64,000 nucleotides of DNA, taken from assembly GCA_016713505.1 (NCBI GenBank), contig JADJPA010000001.1:1-64000 (forward strand), read 5' to 3'. Every line of letters begins with the position of its first letter. Positions within the stretch are counted from its first letter, which is position 1. This document shows positions 29,804-39,071 of the stretch, one piece after another. The translations under genes and the position numbers were made by a program. The notes beneath the pieces were generated by a model that saw only the letters and a program-made list of their open reading frames with translations, did not search any database and was not told the origin of the DNA. Source of the DNA: Candidatus Competibacteraceae bacterium (GTDB lineage Bacteria > Pseudomonadota > Gammaproteobacteria > Competibacterales > Competibacteraceae).

Positions 29804-30949
29804 GGGCGGGTTCCTCCAGCAAGCGCTGGTAGACGACGACCGTTTTTCGACGCAGCTTTGCCAGGAAAAGTGGCGGGCTTGTTCCAAGCCTCGGTCCCTG
29901 GCCGAACGCCGCCAGTCGCCGTCATCCAGCAGGCGTGCCAGGCCGGCGGTCAATGCGTCGATATCTTCAGGATCGACCAGTAGCGCCGCGTCGCCGGCGA
30001 CTTCCGGCAACGACGAGCAATCGGAAGACAGAGCCGGGACGCCGCTGGCCATGGCTTCAAGCAGCGGCAGGCCAAACCCTTCGTACAGCGAGGGATAGGC
30101 GAAAGCGTGAGCGCCAGCGTACAAAGCATTCAGGTCATCTTGCGGTACGTAACCCAAACGGCGGAGCTGGCCGGTGCGCTCCAACGGGGCCAGATGGCGC
30201 TCCAGTTCGGCGTTCAACCAGCCTTTCGCGCCGACCAGCGCTAGCGGATGGCGGGCGCGCAACGCGTCCGGCAGGCGCGCGTAGGCCATCAGCAGGCGCG
30301 GTAGATTCTTGCGGGGCTCCAGCGTCGATACGGCCAGCAGATAAGACAGGCCGTCGAGGTGGTAGCGGGCCAGCACGGGTTGTAGGGTCGCGGGATCGCG
30401 CGGGTGAAACGCGGGATCGACTCCCAAAGGGACCGCGGTCACCTTATCCGCCGGTACGCCCAGGATGGTGATGATTTCCTGGCGGATGAACTCGGAATCG
30501 CAAATGATGGCGGCGGCTTGCGCCAGGGTGCGCGGCATGTGACGTTCCATGAACAGAATGCGTTCGCGGGGGTGGTGCTGGGGGTAGTGGAGATAGGACA
30601 GATCGTGGATAGTCGCAACGGCCGGACCGTCGAAAGGCAGCAGAATGTAATTGGGAGAATGCAGGATGTATTGTTTCAGGGCGCGGGTTTGCCAAAAAAC
30701 GCTTGGCTGCGCACCGCGCTGTAGATGTTCAAGGCCAGCGGCTTGAAGGGGAGTCCAGCGCCGGATCCGGGCGATGGGTCGATTGGCGGCTAACACCTGT
30801 TCGGGATCTTCGATCCAGCGATACGCCGAGTAGAAGCGGGTTTCCTCGATCGCCGGATGCGCTCGCAACCCCCGCGCCAGCCGCAGCGTGTATTGGCCGA
30901 TGCCAGTGAGCGGGTGGGTGATGGCGTCGACGTTCAGGATCAGTTTCAT
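29796..30949 (-). CDS. GT4 glycosyltransferase (WbpY/MtfB-like), one frameshift at its end
   Basis: A 384-residue GT-B enzyme. N-terminal acceptor side: LNVDAITHPLTGIGQYTLRL (glycine loop), VATIHDLSYLHYPQHHP, CDSEFIRQEII; donor side: VTAVPLGVDPAF, LAVSTLEPRKNLPRLLMAYA, YPSLYEGFGLPLLEAMASG (E-x7-E) and SSLPEVAGDAALLVDPED. These closely match the mannosyl/rhamnosyltransferases WbpY and MtfB of D-rhamnan and polymannan loci. The last codons are shifted: restoring one A in GAAAAAC gives ...VEKTVVVYQRLLEEPAHG and a TGA at 29796-29798 overlapping the start of wzm. Without it the frame reads into the permease, an artefact. It lies just after rmd, as in the Pseudomonas A-band cluster, so D-rhamnosyl transfer is the likely job. 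Confidence 0.85.
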
Positions 30950-31017
30950 GCGGAAAGGGGACTGCTTTCCATATCGGGCGCTCGCAAATCGGAATGGCGA
31001 AAGGCCAAAATGCTGGT

Positions 31018-31929
31018 TCAGCCCGACGGCGGGGTCGAGTTGTGGTAAAGGGTACTCAGAATATCGTCGATCGGAAAGACTGGAAGGGAACCGATCAGGC
31101 GGCGCAGCTTGTTGTTATCGCCGATCAAGCGGCGCACTTCGTTGGCGCGCACGAAAGCGGGGTTGATGTTGACCTGGATCGCGTAGCCGGCGAGCCGATT
31201 CATCCACTTGATGATTTCATCCAGAGCCACGCCTTGAGCGGAGCAGAGATTGACGGTTTCATTGCGAACGTCGCTTTCCAGCAAGCGCCGGTACACTTCG
31301 ATCACAAAGCGCACGTCGGAAAAGTCGCGCACCACGTCCAGGTTGCCGAGCTCGATCATCGGCTCCCGCCGCCGATAGTGTGCGACGATCTTGGGGATTA
31401 GGAAGTGTTCTTCCTGGCCGACGCCGGTGTAATTGAAGGGCCGGGTGACGATCAGCGGCAGGCGGTCCTGGTAAGTGCGGACCATGTATTCCATCGCCAG
31501 CTTGCTCATGGCGTAATGGTTGACCGGCGCGGGACAGACCGTCTCGTCGATGACTTCCACCGGCGGATTGCCGTAGACGTTGGCGCTGCTCGCGATCAGT
31601 ATTTTGCGAGGTTGTAGGCCGGCCGCCAGGACGGCGTCGAGCAGGTTTAGCGTGCCGAACAGGTTGACCTGATAGATTTCAGCGCTGTCGCTGTGGGGGA
31701 CAAAGGTGATGGCGGCAAGATGCACGATGAAATCGGGTCGCACGGTTGCCAGAGCCGCGCGCAGAGCGGCGGGCTCGCGCAGGTCGGCCTCGATCTCGGC
31801 GGCGGTTTGAGCCGCACCCTGCACCAAGCCATGGACCTGATAGCCTGAGGCGGCGAGATGACGGCCGAGCCAACGGCCGGTAAAACCGTTGGCACCGGTG
31901 ATCAAGACCCGCTTAGAAGGAGACGCCAC
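31018..31929 (-). CDS. rmd: GDP-6-deoxy-D-mannose reductase (Rmd)
   Basis: A 303-residue extended short-chain dehydrogenase that reduces GDP-4-keto-6-deoxy-mannose to GDP-D-rhamnose. NAD(P)-binding GANGFTG at residues 12-18; catalytic SSANVYG (114-120) with Y139 and K143 in HYAMSK; substrate-binding NYTGVGQEEHFLIPKIVAHY and LGNLDVVRDFSDVRFV, both characteristic of Rmd. It overlaps gmd by 17 bases (31913-31929), as expected for genes making one nucleotide sugar. A fucose synthase (fcl) would carry a different epimerase signature and be longer, so the product D-rhamnose is well supported. Frame intact. Confidence 0.9.
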   Translation of the reverse strand: MASPSKRVLITGANGFTGRWLGRHLAASGYQVHGLVQGAAQTAAEIEADLREPAALRAALATVRPDFIVHLAAITFVPHSDSAEIYQVNLFGTLNLLDAVLAAGLQPRKILIASSANVYGNPPVEVIDETVCPAPVNHYAMSKLAMEYMVRTYQDRLPLIVTRPFNYTGVGQEEHFLIPKIVAHYRRREPMIELGNLDVVRDFSDVRFVIEVYRRLLESDVRNETVNLCSAQGVALDEIIKWMNRLAGYAIQVNINPAFVRANEVRRLIGDNNKLRRLIGSLPVFPIDDILSTLYHNSTPPSG

Positions 31930-32947
31930 GCTGGTTTCTCCGCAGGTCCGCTTCCACCATCAGCCGACAAAGCTCTTCCAAGCTGGTGCTGGGCGTCCAG
32001 CCCAGGAGGTCGCGGGCTTTTTGCGGATTGCCGCACAAGACATCCACCTCGCAAGGTCGATAGTATTTGGGATTGACGCGCACCCGCACCTGACCGGTAC
32101 GGGCGTCGCGACCCAGTTCGCTGTCTTCCTGGCCCTGCCATTCGAGCGCTATCTCCACCGCTTGAAAAGCCAGCTCCACGAAATGGCGGACCGGCCAAGT
32201 TTGGTTGGTGGCCAACACGTAGGTATCCGGCGCGGTGTGTTGCAGCATCCGATACATACCGTCGACGTATTCCTTGGCATAACCCCAGTCGCGCTGAGCA
32301 TCGAGGTTACCGAGTTCCAATACCTCTGGCTGGCCGAGATGAATCTTGGCGACGGCGTCGGTGATCTTGCGGGTGACGAATTCTTGCCCGCGCAATGGCG
32401 ATTCATGGTTGAACAGGATGCCGCTACAGGCGAACAGCCCATAGGATTCGCGGTAATTGACCGTGGACCAGTGGGCGAACAGCTTGGCGACGCCGTAAGG
32501 GCTGCGGGGGTGGAAGAAGGTGGTCTCGGTTTGCGGCATTTCGTGAATCTTGCCGTACATTTCCGAGGTGGAGGCCTGGTAGAAGCGGATTTTCGGATTG
32601 ACGATGCGGATGGCTTCCAACAAGTGCAAGGCCCCGAGGCCGGTGATGTGAGCGGTGGTTACGGGCTGCTCGAACGAGACGCCGACGAAGCTTTGAGCGG
32701 CGAGGTTGTAAACCTCATCAGGCTGGGCTTGCTGGAGCACTCTGATGCTGGCGCCGGGATCGGTTAAATCATACTCGACCAACCGGAGATTGGGATGATT
32801 CTGGATGCCGAGCTCTTCCAGTCGCCAGAAGTTGACCGAACTGGTGCGACGGTAGGTGCCAAAGACCTGGTAGCCCTTGTCCAGCAGCAGCTCGGTGAGG
32901 TAAGCACCGTCTTGGCCGGTGATGCCGGTAATAATTGCACGTTTCAT
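31913..32947 (-). CDS. gmd: GDP-mannose 4,6-dehydratase
   Basis: A 344-residue enzyme making GDP-4-keto-6-deoxy-mannose from GDP-mannose. Nucleotide-binding GITGQDGAYL at residues 8-17; catalytic STSEMYG at 126-132 with Y151 and K155 in SPYGVAK; NHESPLRGQEFVTRKITDA and LGNLDAQRDWGYAKEYVDGM are diagnostic of Gmd, as is KYYRPCEVDVLCGNP near the end. Length and motifs match the family fully. Together with rmd it supplies GDP-D-rhamnose. No GDP-mannose pyrophosphorylase is in the window, so that supply must lie elsewhere. Its start is one base from the stop of the upstream methyltransferase gene. Confidence 0.95.
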   Translation of the reverse strand: MKRAIITGITGQDGAYLTELLLDKGYQVFGTYRRTSSVNFWRLEELGIQNHPNLRLVEYDLTDPGASIRVLQQAQPDEVYNLAAQSFVGVSFEQPVTTAHITGLGALHLLEAIRIVNPKIRFYQASTSEMYGKIHEMPQTETTFFHPRSPYGVAKLFAHWSTVNYRESYGLFACSGILFNHESPLRGQEFVTRKITDAVAKIHLGQPEVLELGNLDAQRDWGYAKEYVDGMYRMLQHTAPDTYVLATNQTWPVRHFVELAFQAVEIALEWQGQEDSELGRDARTGQVRVRVNPKYYRPCEVDVLCGNPQKARDLLGWTPSTSLEELCRLMVEADLRRNQRGVSF

Positions 32948-32948
32948 C

Positions 32949-34289
32949 TCATTTCCGCCATGCGTCTAAAGAAATCGAGATCAATCCCAAACCAATTTGG
33001 CGAGTATCATTACTTAAGCCCAGCGATGAGGGTGATATCGGAGAAGAAATTTGAAAACGAATATTTATAACCTTAGATTCATCAAGAAACTCTTTTAAAA
33101 AAATAATAGTTCTTTTCTCTTCGGTCGATTCAGTACCATTAAATAACCAAGTCTCCGCATGATGTTCGTTAATAAATACCTTAATCTGCTGTTCTGTATG
33201 AGTGAATGCTAAAAAAGGGATTAATTCAAAATTCAGTTGAAGTTGTTGGTAAGTTTCAGGGGTATCTTCTACAATGAAACGAATAGTCGGCGATGAGCCA
33301 TCTGTCCATGTGCCAAAGGGCTCTGGTTGGCTCCAGCCTGATAGCAGAGCAAAGGTGCCCTCCTGTCCGGCTCGCATCGATAAGCTTTTGCCTAGTTTTA
33401 GGCTTTTATAGGGCCGTGCAATGATAACATCCGCCCAATGGGTTTCGGAAGAGCTAAATCTTTGGGCTTGTAATCCTGATTTGTGCAACATTTCATAAAA
33501 GTAACTTTCGGAAAAACCCAATTCAATCCAACCATGCTTTCTGATTGCACGAATGCTTTCACCATCAAGGCGTGGACCCCAAGGGTATGGCAAATAATCA
33601 GTTTCAGATTTTATGATGGGCTCAGCAGCAAAAACAATAATTCCATTTGGCTTTAAATGGTTGATCGCTTTTTTCAATGTTTCTCGATGATTGAGGGAAT
33701 GATGGAAGGATTCCATGAACAAAACTGCATCAAATTTTTGTTTGAGGTCAAGCTCTTCCATATTGCTTAGCACGCAGTCAACCCGATTTGGTAAGCCTTT
33801 AGAGGCTCGTCTTATCACTTCTAAAAAATCGTCATTTACATCCACGCAGGTTAGGTCATAGCCCATTTTCGCTAAATGCTGGGTCAGCGCGCCTACGCCT
33901 GTCCCGATATCGAGTATTCTTGCCGGAATTGGAACATTCATCGTTTTAATAATAAATCCATATGCAATAAGGAAAGCGCCGACCGTGGCAGGAGAACGAG
34001 TACTGTAAGGATAACCAACATGCGTCATTAGCTCTACATCAATCAAAAGGCCTTCATTAGAAATATGATATTTGCATCCTTGTAAATAACCAAAAAAATC
34101 TTGAATCAGGCTATAATATTGGTCAGTAAATGGATCTAACTTCTTTATCTTTTCAGCAAAATCTTTAAAAATTAAAGGATTTAGTTTTAAGGTCAACCAA
34201 TGCTTCCGCATCGCGTCATCATCGTTGAGGGCTTCAACGTAGTTCAAAAAATTGTCTAATTCTTCAAAGGAATTGATTGTGATAGTCAT
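32949..34289 (-). CDS. SAM-dependent methyltransferase with C-terminal beta domain
   Basis: A 446-residue protein. A helical N-terminal part (residues 1-115) precedes a class I methyltransferase core: ARILDIGTGVGALTQHLAKM (motif I, near residue 125), TCVDVNDDFLEVIRRASKG, VLFMESFHHSLNHRETLKKA and NGIIVFAAEPI. After about residue 290 a second domain, VIIARPYKSLKLGKSLSMRA onward, is all beta-type with GSSPTIRFIVEDTPETYQQL; it looks like a carbohydrate-binding-type sandwich such as is found attached to glycan-modifying enzymes, but the family is not certain. AT-rich codon use, unlike gmd next to it. Neighbours suggest O-methylation of a surface sugar; the substrate is unknown. Confidence 0.78.
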   Translation of the reverse strand: MTITINSFEELDNFLNYVEALNDDDAMRKHWLTLKLNPLIFKDFAEKIKKLDPFTDQYYSLIQDFFGYLQGCKYHISNEGLLIDVELMTHVGYPYSTRSPATVGAFLIAYGFIIKTMNVPIPARILDIGTGVGALTQHLAKMGYDLTCVDVNDDFLEVIRRASKGLPNRVDCVLSNMEELDLKQKFDAVLFMESFHHSLNHRETLKKAINHLKPNGIIVFAAEPIIKSETDYLPYPWGPRLDGESIRAIRKHGWIELGFSESYFYEMLHKSGLQAQRFSSSETHWADVIIARPYKSLKLGKSLSMRAGQEGTFALLSGWSQPEPFGTWTDGSSPTIRFIVEDTPETYQQLQLNFELIPFLAFTHTEQQIKVFINEHHAETWLFNGTESTEEKRTIIFLKEFLDESKVINIRFQISSPISPSSLGLSNDTRQIGLGLISISLDAWRK

Positions 34290-34369
34290 GGTTCGTATAA
34301 TTAAAAATTTGTTTTTCTGAAAGTCTAAAATCTATAATAAGACGCTAATCATAGTATAAGCAGCCTAGT

Positions 34370-35248
34370 TCAGCGCTTTTGGCATTCAAAGTACATGATG
34401 TAACTGTAGTTTAAACTATCTGAAAATGAGTTATTCATAATGAGTTCAATATAAGAGAAATCGTTATTTTTGTAAGAAATCGGCATAGGGAGAAGTCCTA
34501 ACTCTTTTTCAATAAAAAAATGACAGCTAATGAGGTTTCTCATTTCGTTTGGAGTATACTCTTTTTTGTGTTCAGGATGAAGAAGACAGTCAGGAGAATG
34601 AATGCGCGCCATTAAGGCATTGGGAGTATCAAAACAAAATTTGCCCCCAATTTTCAGTACTCTGTATATTTCTTCGAGTGATTTTTTCAATTCATTTTCT
34701 GAGATATGCTCAACGACTTGACCAGCCCAAACTAAATCGATAGAGCCGCTTTCAATCGCGGAAAGATCTGTCATTGAAGTCAGCAAAACTTCAACCTTAC
34801 TGTGCAAACTCCATTTTTTTTCTAAATCGACTTGCTTCAATTCATCAATTCTTGAGTCTGGTGGAATATCAGTAACAATCATTTTTTGGAAGTTATGCTC
34901 GTACCCATATTCAATCAAGCAACCATTTGCACCACCAATATCTAGAATTATATCTGCTTTGGGGAGGACAAATTTGATAAGCTTAATTCTAGTATTATGA
35001 ATGAAATATAAATGAAATCGAGGGGCTTCTTGACCTAATATTTGGCAAAATTCAGGAGATAAAATAATGGAAATCAGCAAATCTTTAGAAGAAATTTCTC
35101 CATCATCAATCTTTTTAGAAATGGCGAGGATTTCTTTTTGGTGGAGTAAGCGGTTCAATGCGACCTGATATAACAGGTCAATAGTTTGTTCATTTGAATA
35201 TTGGGTGTTTTCTGTGAAATTTTTATCTACTGGTTTAGGCATGTTCAT
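34370..35248 (-). CDS. SAM-dependent methyltransferase with N-terminal DUF4214-like segment
   Basis: A 292-residue class I methyltransferase: ADIILDIGGANGCLIEYGYE (motif I, near residue 98), IVTDIPPDSRIDELKQVDLE, GSIDLVWAGQVVEHISENEL and GGKFCFDTPNALMARIHSPD are the usual motifs. Before it, residues about 20-70 read EQTIDLLYQVALNRLLHQKE then KDLLISIILSPEFCQIL, a degenerate copy of the DUF4214 pattern (helix, YxxxLxR, then ..I..SPEF) that occurs elsewhere in the locus. AT-rich. Its start lies inside the end of the long GT4 gene (14 bases), so they are coupled. Probably modifies the glycan made by that enzyme. Confidence 0.75.
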   Translation of the reverse strand: MNMPKPVDKNFTENTQYSNEQTIDLLYQVALNRLLHQKEILAISKKIDDGEISSKDLLISIILSPEFCQILGQEAPRFHLYFIHNTRIKLIKFVLPKADIILDIGGANGCLIEYGYEHNFQKMIVTDIPPDSRIDELKQVDLEKKWSLHSKVEVLLTSMTDLSAIESGSIDLVWAGQVVEHISENELKKSLEEIYRVLKIGGKFCFDTPNALMARIHSPDCLLHPEHKKEYTPNEMRNLISCHFFIEKELGLLPMPISYKNNDFSYIELIMNNSFSDSLNYSYIMYFECQKR

Positions 35249-38200
35249 TAAATTTCCTATGCGCTTGATAGTGCAGCATTGAAAATATAATTTCTTCGCA
35301 ACACTGATCCCAAGTTTGAACCGGAATTCTTCCAGTTGGCGGTAGATCGTTCAATTGGTAATGTTTTAGCCATTTACAAATTTCCAAAGCTACCTCTTCA
35401 GCAGTATCAGCACGAAAATAAAATAAATTATCTCCGCCAATTTCCCTGAAGACTGGAATATCTCGTGCGATGATGTGAATCCCAAACCGGCTAGCCTCAA
35501 CCAAAGGTAAACCGAACCCTTCAGCCCATGATCCCGCAATCAAAGCTTGGCAGTTTGCATAAAGAATACTTAAAAATTCATCGCTCGTGTTTTCGAGCCA
35601 GAAGAGGTGCTGCCCGAGTTCAGGATGGCTATGCAGGCGATTTACTAGGTTGTTAATATAAACTCTATCTTGGTCTAAGACTCCTTTCCATCCTTCCTTG
35701 CCCACTATAACAAGATTAATATTTAATTTTCCAGTTTCCCAAAGGACTTCAAAGGCAGTGAGAATTTGCGCATGAGCTTTGCGAGGTTCAATGGTTCCAA
35801 CCATTAAGAAGGTAGGGACAGATGAAACTTGCTCCAATATCTTTGGATCATTTTCTGAAAGTCCTGTGCTAGGGGTTGTCATTTCCAGATCTGCTCCTAG
35901 ACGACACCAAGTAATTTCTGGTAAAGAAAGTAAGTTGGGCGTATTTTCATTTAACCACTTGAGAAGTTCGCCAGCAGTGTTTTGGGAAATACAAATCAGA
36001 CCGTTGGCAAGCAGCGCTATTTGGCGAAGCCAATCTGAAAACCAATTTTGTGAGCCGAAAGGGAAAAATTCTGGGTGAGAAATAGGAAGCAAATCATAGA
36101 CTATGAAAAATATGAGAAGCCCGCGGCGACGTGCGTTTATAAACCATTCTTGAGCTTCCAAAAGTCTATCACCCACTAAATCTAATCCTAAAAAAATATC
36201 GCCACATTGTGGAATAACAACATGCTCGCATTGTAGCTCTGGTATGCTTAACAACTGATACGTCAAAGTGTTAGCAGTGATATAACCTGATTTATCGAGC
36301 CGTACTAGTTCGACGCGATAGCCGGGTAGAGGCCTATCAAGCAGGCCGCGGGCAACAGCACGAGTAACTCGCTCGATACCAGTGCGCAAGTCGTTCTCAG
36401 AGACGACACTTACATCGATCCATAATGTTTTAAGACGCGGCTTAATCCGATTGTTGATCATGGCATTAATGGCTAGGCGGAGCTCGTTTGCTGGAGTTCC
36501 AGCCACACCTAAATCGATAGTATAGTCAATTAAACGCTGCTCAGATTTGCGCCAATGATTCAACGAAAGGTGTTCGATCGCGTCATAATATTGCTTGGCA
36601 ACAGAGATAGGGGCATGATAATGGCGGATGTATTTCTGTCCTGATCTGCCGAGTTCAAAGCGAAAATCTTCCTCTTTCCATAAGCGTTCCAACGCTTGAC
36701 GTAGATCCTCATTGGTAAAATTATCAGAGAGTTTTATGGCAACACCATCAGGCAATTCAAAATTGGTACCGTGCGCGTTTAGGATTAATGGTATAGCAAA
36801 AGCCAAGCAATCTAGTACTGTACGTGATGTTTCTCCTCTTGAATCCGTTCGAAGCTGTACAGCCATATCAGCGGCGGACAAGTAATCGATATAAAGTTCG
36901 GAATCTACAAATCCAGTGAAAATAATGCGCTGGCCAAGGTTTTTGCTTTCTGCTAACTGTGCGAGCTTATCGCCATAATCTCCTCCAGGAAGCTCTCCAA
37001 CAAAAACCAAATGGCATCGTGGGTCAGCTACTAATGTAGATGACAGCCAAGCCTCTAAAAGAAGATGGTTAAGCTTTGTAGGATAAATCATCCCAATGGA
37101 GATAACTAAAAAATCTTCTTCTAATAGACCTAAAGACTTCCTGGCTTTTGAACGGACATTCGCGCTAATTAAGGGTGTTGAGCGCAGTTGAGGAACTTTT
37201 CTTATAGTAAGCCCAATATTGTCAGCCCAATTTGCAATGCGTGATTCGACGTACTCAGAATGAACAATGAGTCCTGTCGCAGCGGTCAATACATCACCGT
37301 TGCATGGATATCGCAATTTTACATAATCAATTCCATGTTTTTGTAATTCTACTAAAGCATAAAATCCATGTGTATTATAAAGAGCTTGCACCATTGCATG
37401 AGGTTTCCAACCAGTATACTCCATCCAGTGCTGCAAGCTGCTCAAGAAAAAATCATGTAGCACCACAATACCAGGAAAATGTTGTAGCAGCACAAACATA
37501 TGCTTATGGAAAGGCGAATTTCCGACTTGATAAACAATGCGATCAAAAAGGCTAGCATTTTTTTCAAACCAAGCGGTATTTTCAATAGGCACGCTTGATT
37601 GAGTCCATAAATCATTTACTATTTCTTGATCAACGATAAGAGTAATGTCGTAGTATCGGCAAAGATAGGGTATTAATTCTGAACTATAGTCAGCGATTCC
37701 AGTATGCTCGGGTGGCATTGGTGTTATTAGCGCTAATCTTGGCAACCCGCCGATTGAATTGGTTAGCAGTACTTTAAGGTTTTTTCGTTGATGTTGAGAG
37801 TATACTTGCTCCCAAAATTCGAGCATTCGTTGGGCACAAGCGCCCCATGAAAAACGCTTAGCATGTTTTTGAGCATGCTCTTTTAGAGAATTCTGAAAGC
37901 TTGGATCTAACAAGACTTGTTCGATTTTATTTTTAATGTTAGTTGGATTCGCAGGGTCGAAAAGTGCATCTTCCCGTCCAATAACCTCAGGGATGGCTGA
38001 GCAATTTGAGCCGATCACCGGCGCACCGCACGCCATTGCTTCTAAGGGTGGTAAACCAAACCCTTCGTGAAAAGATGGGCATATATATAAACTACAAGTA
38101 TTGTATAAAATAATGAGGTCATTGTCAGAGATGCGGCCTACAATGACTAAGTTATCTGTTTGAAAGGTTGCGAAATAATATAGAGCTAACAACTTCGCTC

Positions 38201-39014
38201 GTTCGGTCTCTGAAATATTTCCAGCTAGTACAAGTTGATATTGGTTCTGTAATTCACGGGGCAGCATATTATAGCTTTGGATTAATCCCGCAGCATTTTT
38301 ATTAGGATCGCTGCCGCTATGGATACTGAGTAAAAAAGGCCGATTAATTCCATGTCGGCCCCAAACTTCTTGTCGCAAAGTCTCAGTAGGCAAGATGGGT
38401 TGATATACTTCGTCTACGGCCCCCCCAATAACAGAGATGGTTGACTCTGGAATTTGTAATAAACTGATGGCTTCAGAGCGAGAGTATTCTGAAATGGCAA
38501 AGAGATGATCGGCTCTCCTTAAAGAATTAATTTTCCGAAAATACCATGAGATGTGCTGTGGAGAAGTTAAGTGTGCCTTGGTATTCGTAAGAGGGATAAG
38601 ATCGTAGAGGGTTACAGTAGTAAGTAGGCGGCTCTCAAAAGCCTTAATAGAGGATACAGTGTTATCTATATAACCTTCGAAAAGGCTGAAAACATGGACT
38701 ATATCAGGATTAAGAGATGCTAAAAATGCTTCCCGTAGTTTTTCCGCGATTCGAGCGCGTGTTTTATTCTCTGGAATTATTTCGAAGCAGGGAGCAGGTG
38801 TCTCGAAGACACGTATTCTATTAAAATCGACTAGGCCAGTAAATTCAGAGCGTAAACCTTCAATTGATTCTGAAAAATGTGCATTGAGAACGAGCCAAAT
38901 CTCATGGGACCCTGCATTCCGGGCAATCGCCTTAGCCAGCCCCATCGTATATCGGCCAATGCCTCGTCGTCTGCTCTCGCCTTGAGCAGCCTGTATATCC
39001 ATTACAATGCGCAT
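35235..39014 (-). CDS. Triple-domain GT4 glycosyltransferase (candidate chain polymerase)
   Basis: A 1259-residue protein made of three GT-B units. Unit 1 (residues about 1-410): RRRGIGRYTMGLAKAIARNA, TVTLYDLIPLTN, SEYSRSEAISLL, HEGFGLPPLEAMACGAPVIG. Unit 2 (about 430-850): LALITPMPPEHTGIADYSSE, GIVVLHDFFLSS, VISIGMIYPTKLNHLLLEAW; its donor loop is degenerate (DSRGETSRTVLDCLAFAIP). Unit 3 (about 870-1259): LRTGIERVTRAVARGLLDRP, IVYDLLPISHPEFF, FLMVGTIEPRKAHAQIL, EGFGLPLVEASRFG. Single polypeptides with several GT4 units, such as E. coli O9a WbdA, build whole polymannose repeats. Here three units next to gmd/rmd could build a three-linkage D-rhamnan in one protein. Frame intact and AT-rich. 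Confidence 0.87.
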   Translation of the reverse strand: MRIVMDIQAAQGESRRRGIGRYTMGLAKAIARNAGSHEIWLVLNAHFSESIEGLRSEFTGLVDFNRIRVFETPAPCFEIIPENKTRARIAEKLREAFLASLNPDIVHVFSLFEGYIDNTVSSIKAFESRLLTTVTLYDLIPLTNTKAHLTSPQHISWYFRKINSLRRADHLFAISEYSRSEAISLLQIPESTISVIGGAVDEVYQPILPTETLRQEVWGRHGINRPFLLSIHSGSDPNKNAAGLIQSYNMLPRELQNQYQLVLAGNISETERAKLLALYYFATFQTDNLVIVGRISDNDLIILYNTCSLYICPSFHEGFGLPPLEAMACGAPVIGSNCSAIPEVIGREDALFDPANPTNIKNKIEQVLLDPSFQNSLKEHAQKHAKRFSWGACAQRMLEFWEQVYSQHQRKNLKVLLTNSIGGLPRLALITPMPPEHTGIADYSSELIPYLCRYYDITLIVDQEIVNDLWTQSSVPIENTAWFEKNASLFDRIVYQVGNSPFHKHMFVLLQHFPGIVVLHDFFLSSLQHWMEYTGWKPHAMVQALYNTHGFYALVELQKHGIDYVKLRYPCNGDVLTAATGLIVHSEYVESRIANWADNIGLTIRKVPQLRSTPLISANVRSKARKSLGLLEEDFLVISIGMIYPTKLNHLLLEAWLSSTLVADPRCHLVFVGELPGGDYGDKLAQLAESKNLGQRIIFTGFVDSELYIDYLSAADMAVQLRTDSRGETSRTVLDCLAFAIPLILNAHGTNFELPDGVAIKLSDNFTNEDLRQALERLWKEEDFRFELGRSGQKYIRHYHAPISVAKQYYDAIEHLSLNHWRKSEQRLIDYTIDLGVAGTPANELRLAINAMINNRIKPRLKTLWIDVSVVSENDLRTGIERVTRAVARGLLDRPLPGYRVELVRLDKSGYITANTLTYQLLSIPELQCEHVVIPQCGDIFLGLDLVGDRLLEAQEWFINARRRGLLIFFIVYDLLPISHPEFFPFGSQNWFSDWLRQIALLANGLICISQNTAGELLKWLNENTPNLLSLPEITWCRLGADLEMTTPSTGLSENDPKILEQVSSVPTFLMVGTIEPRKAHAQILTAFEVLWETGKLNINLVIVGKEGWKGVLDQDRVYINNLVNRLHSHPELGQHLFWLENTSDEFLSILYANCQALIAGSWAEGFGLPLVEASRFGIHIIARDIPVFREIGGDNLFYFRADTAEEVALEICKWLKHYQLNDLPPTGRIPVQTWDQCCEEIIFSMLHYQAHRKFNEHA

Positions 39015-39071
39015 TTTTGAGTATTCTTGATTTTCTATCCAAAAAATTTGGGAGAGGTTATTAGATGTAAT

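Noticed and set aside
28934..30949. A single 671-residue fusion of a GT4 glycosyltransferase and an ABC permease
   Set aside because: The fusion needs one missing A in a run of A; adding it gives a normal GT4 end (TGA 29796-29798) and a normal permease start (ATG 29803), with the usual eight-base overlap.
31889..32767. A 292-codon plus-strand frame over gmd
   Set aside because: Antisense shadow of gmd; no motifs.
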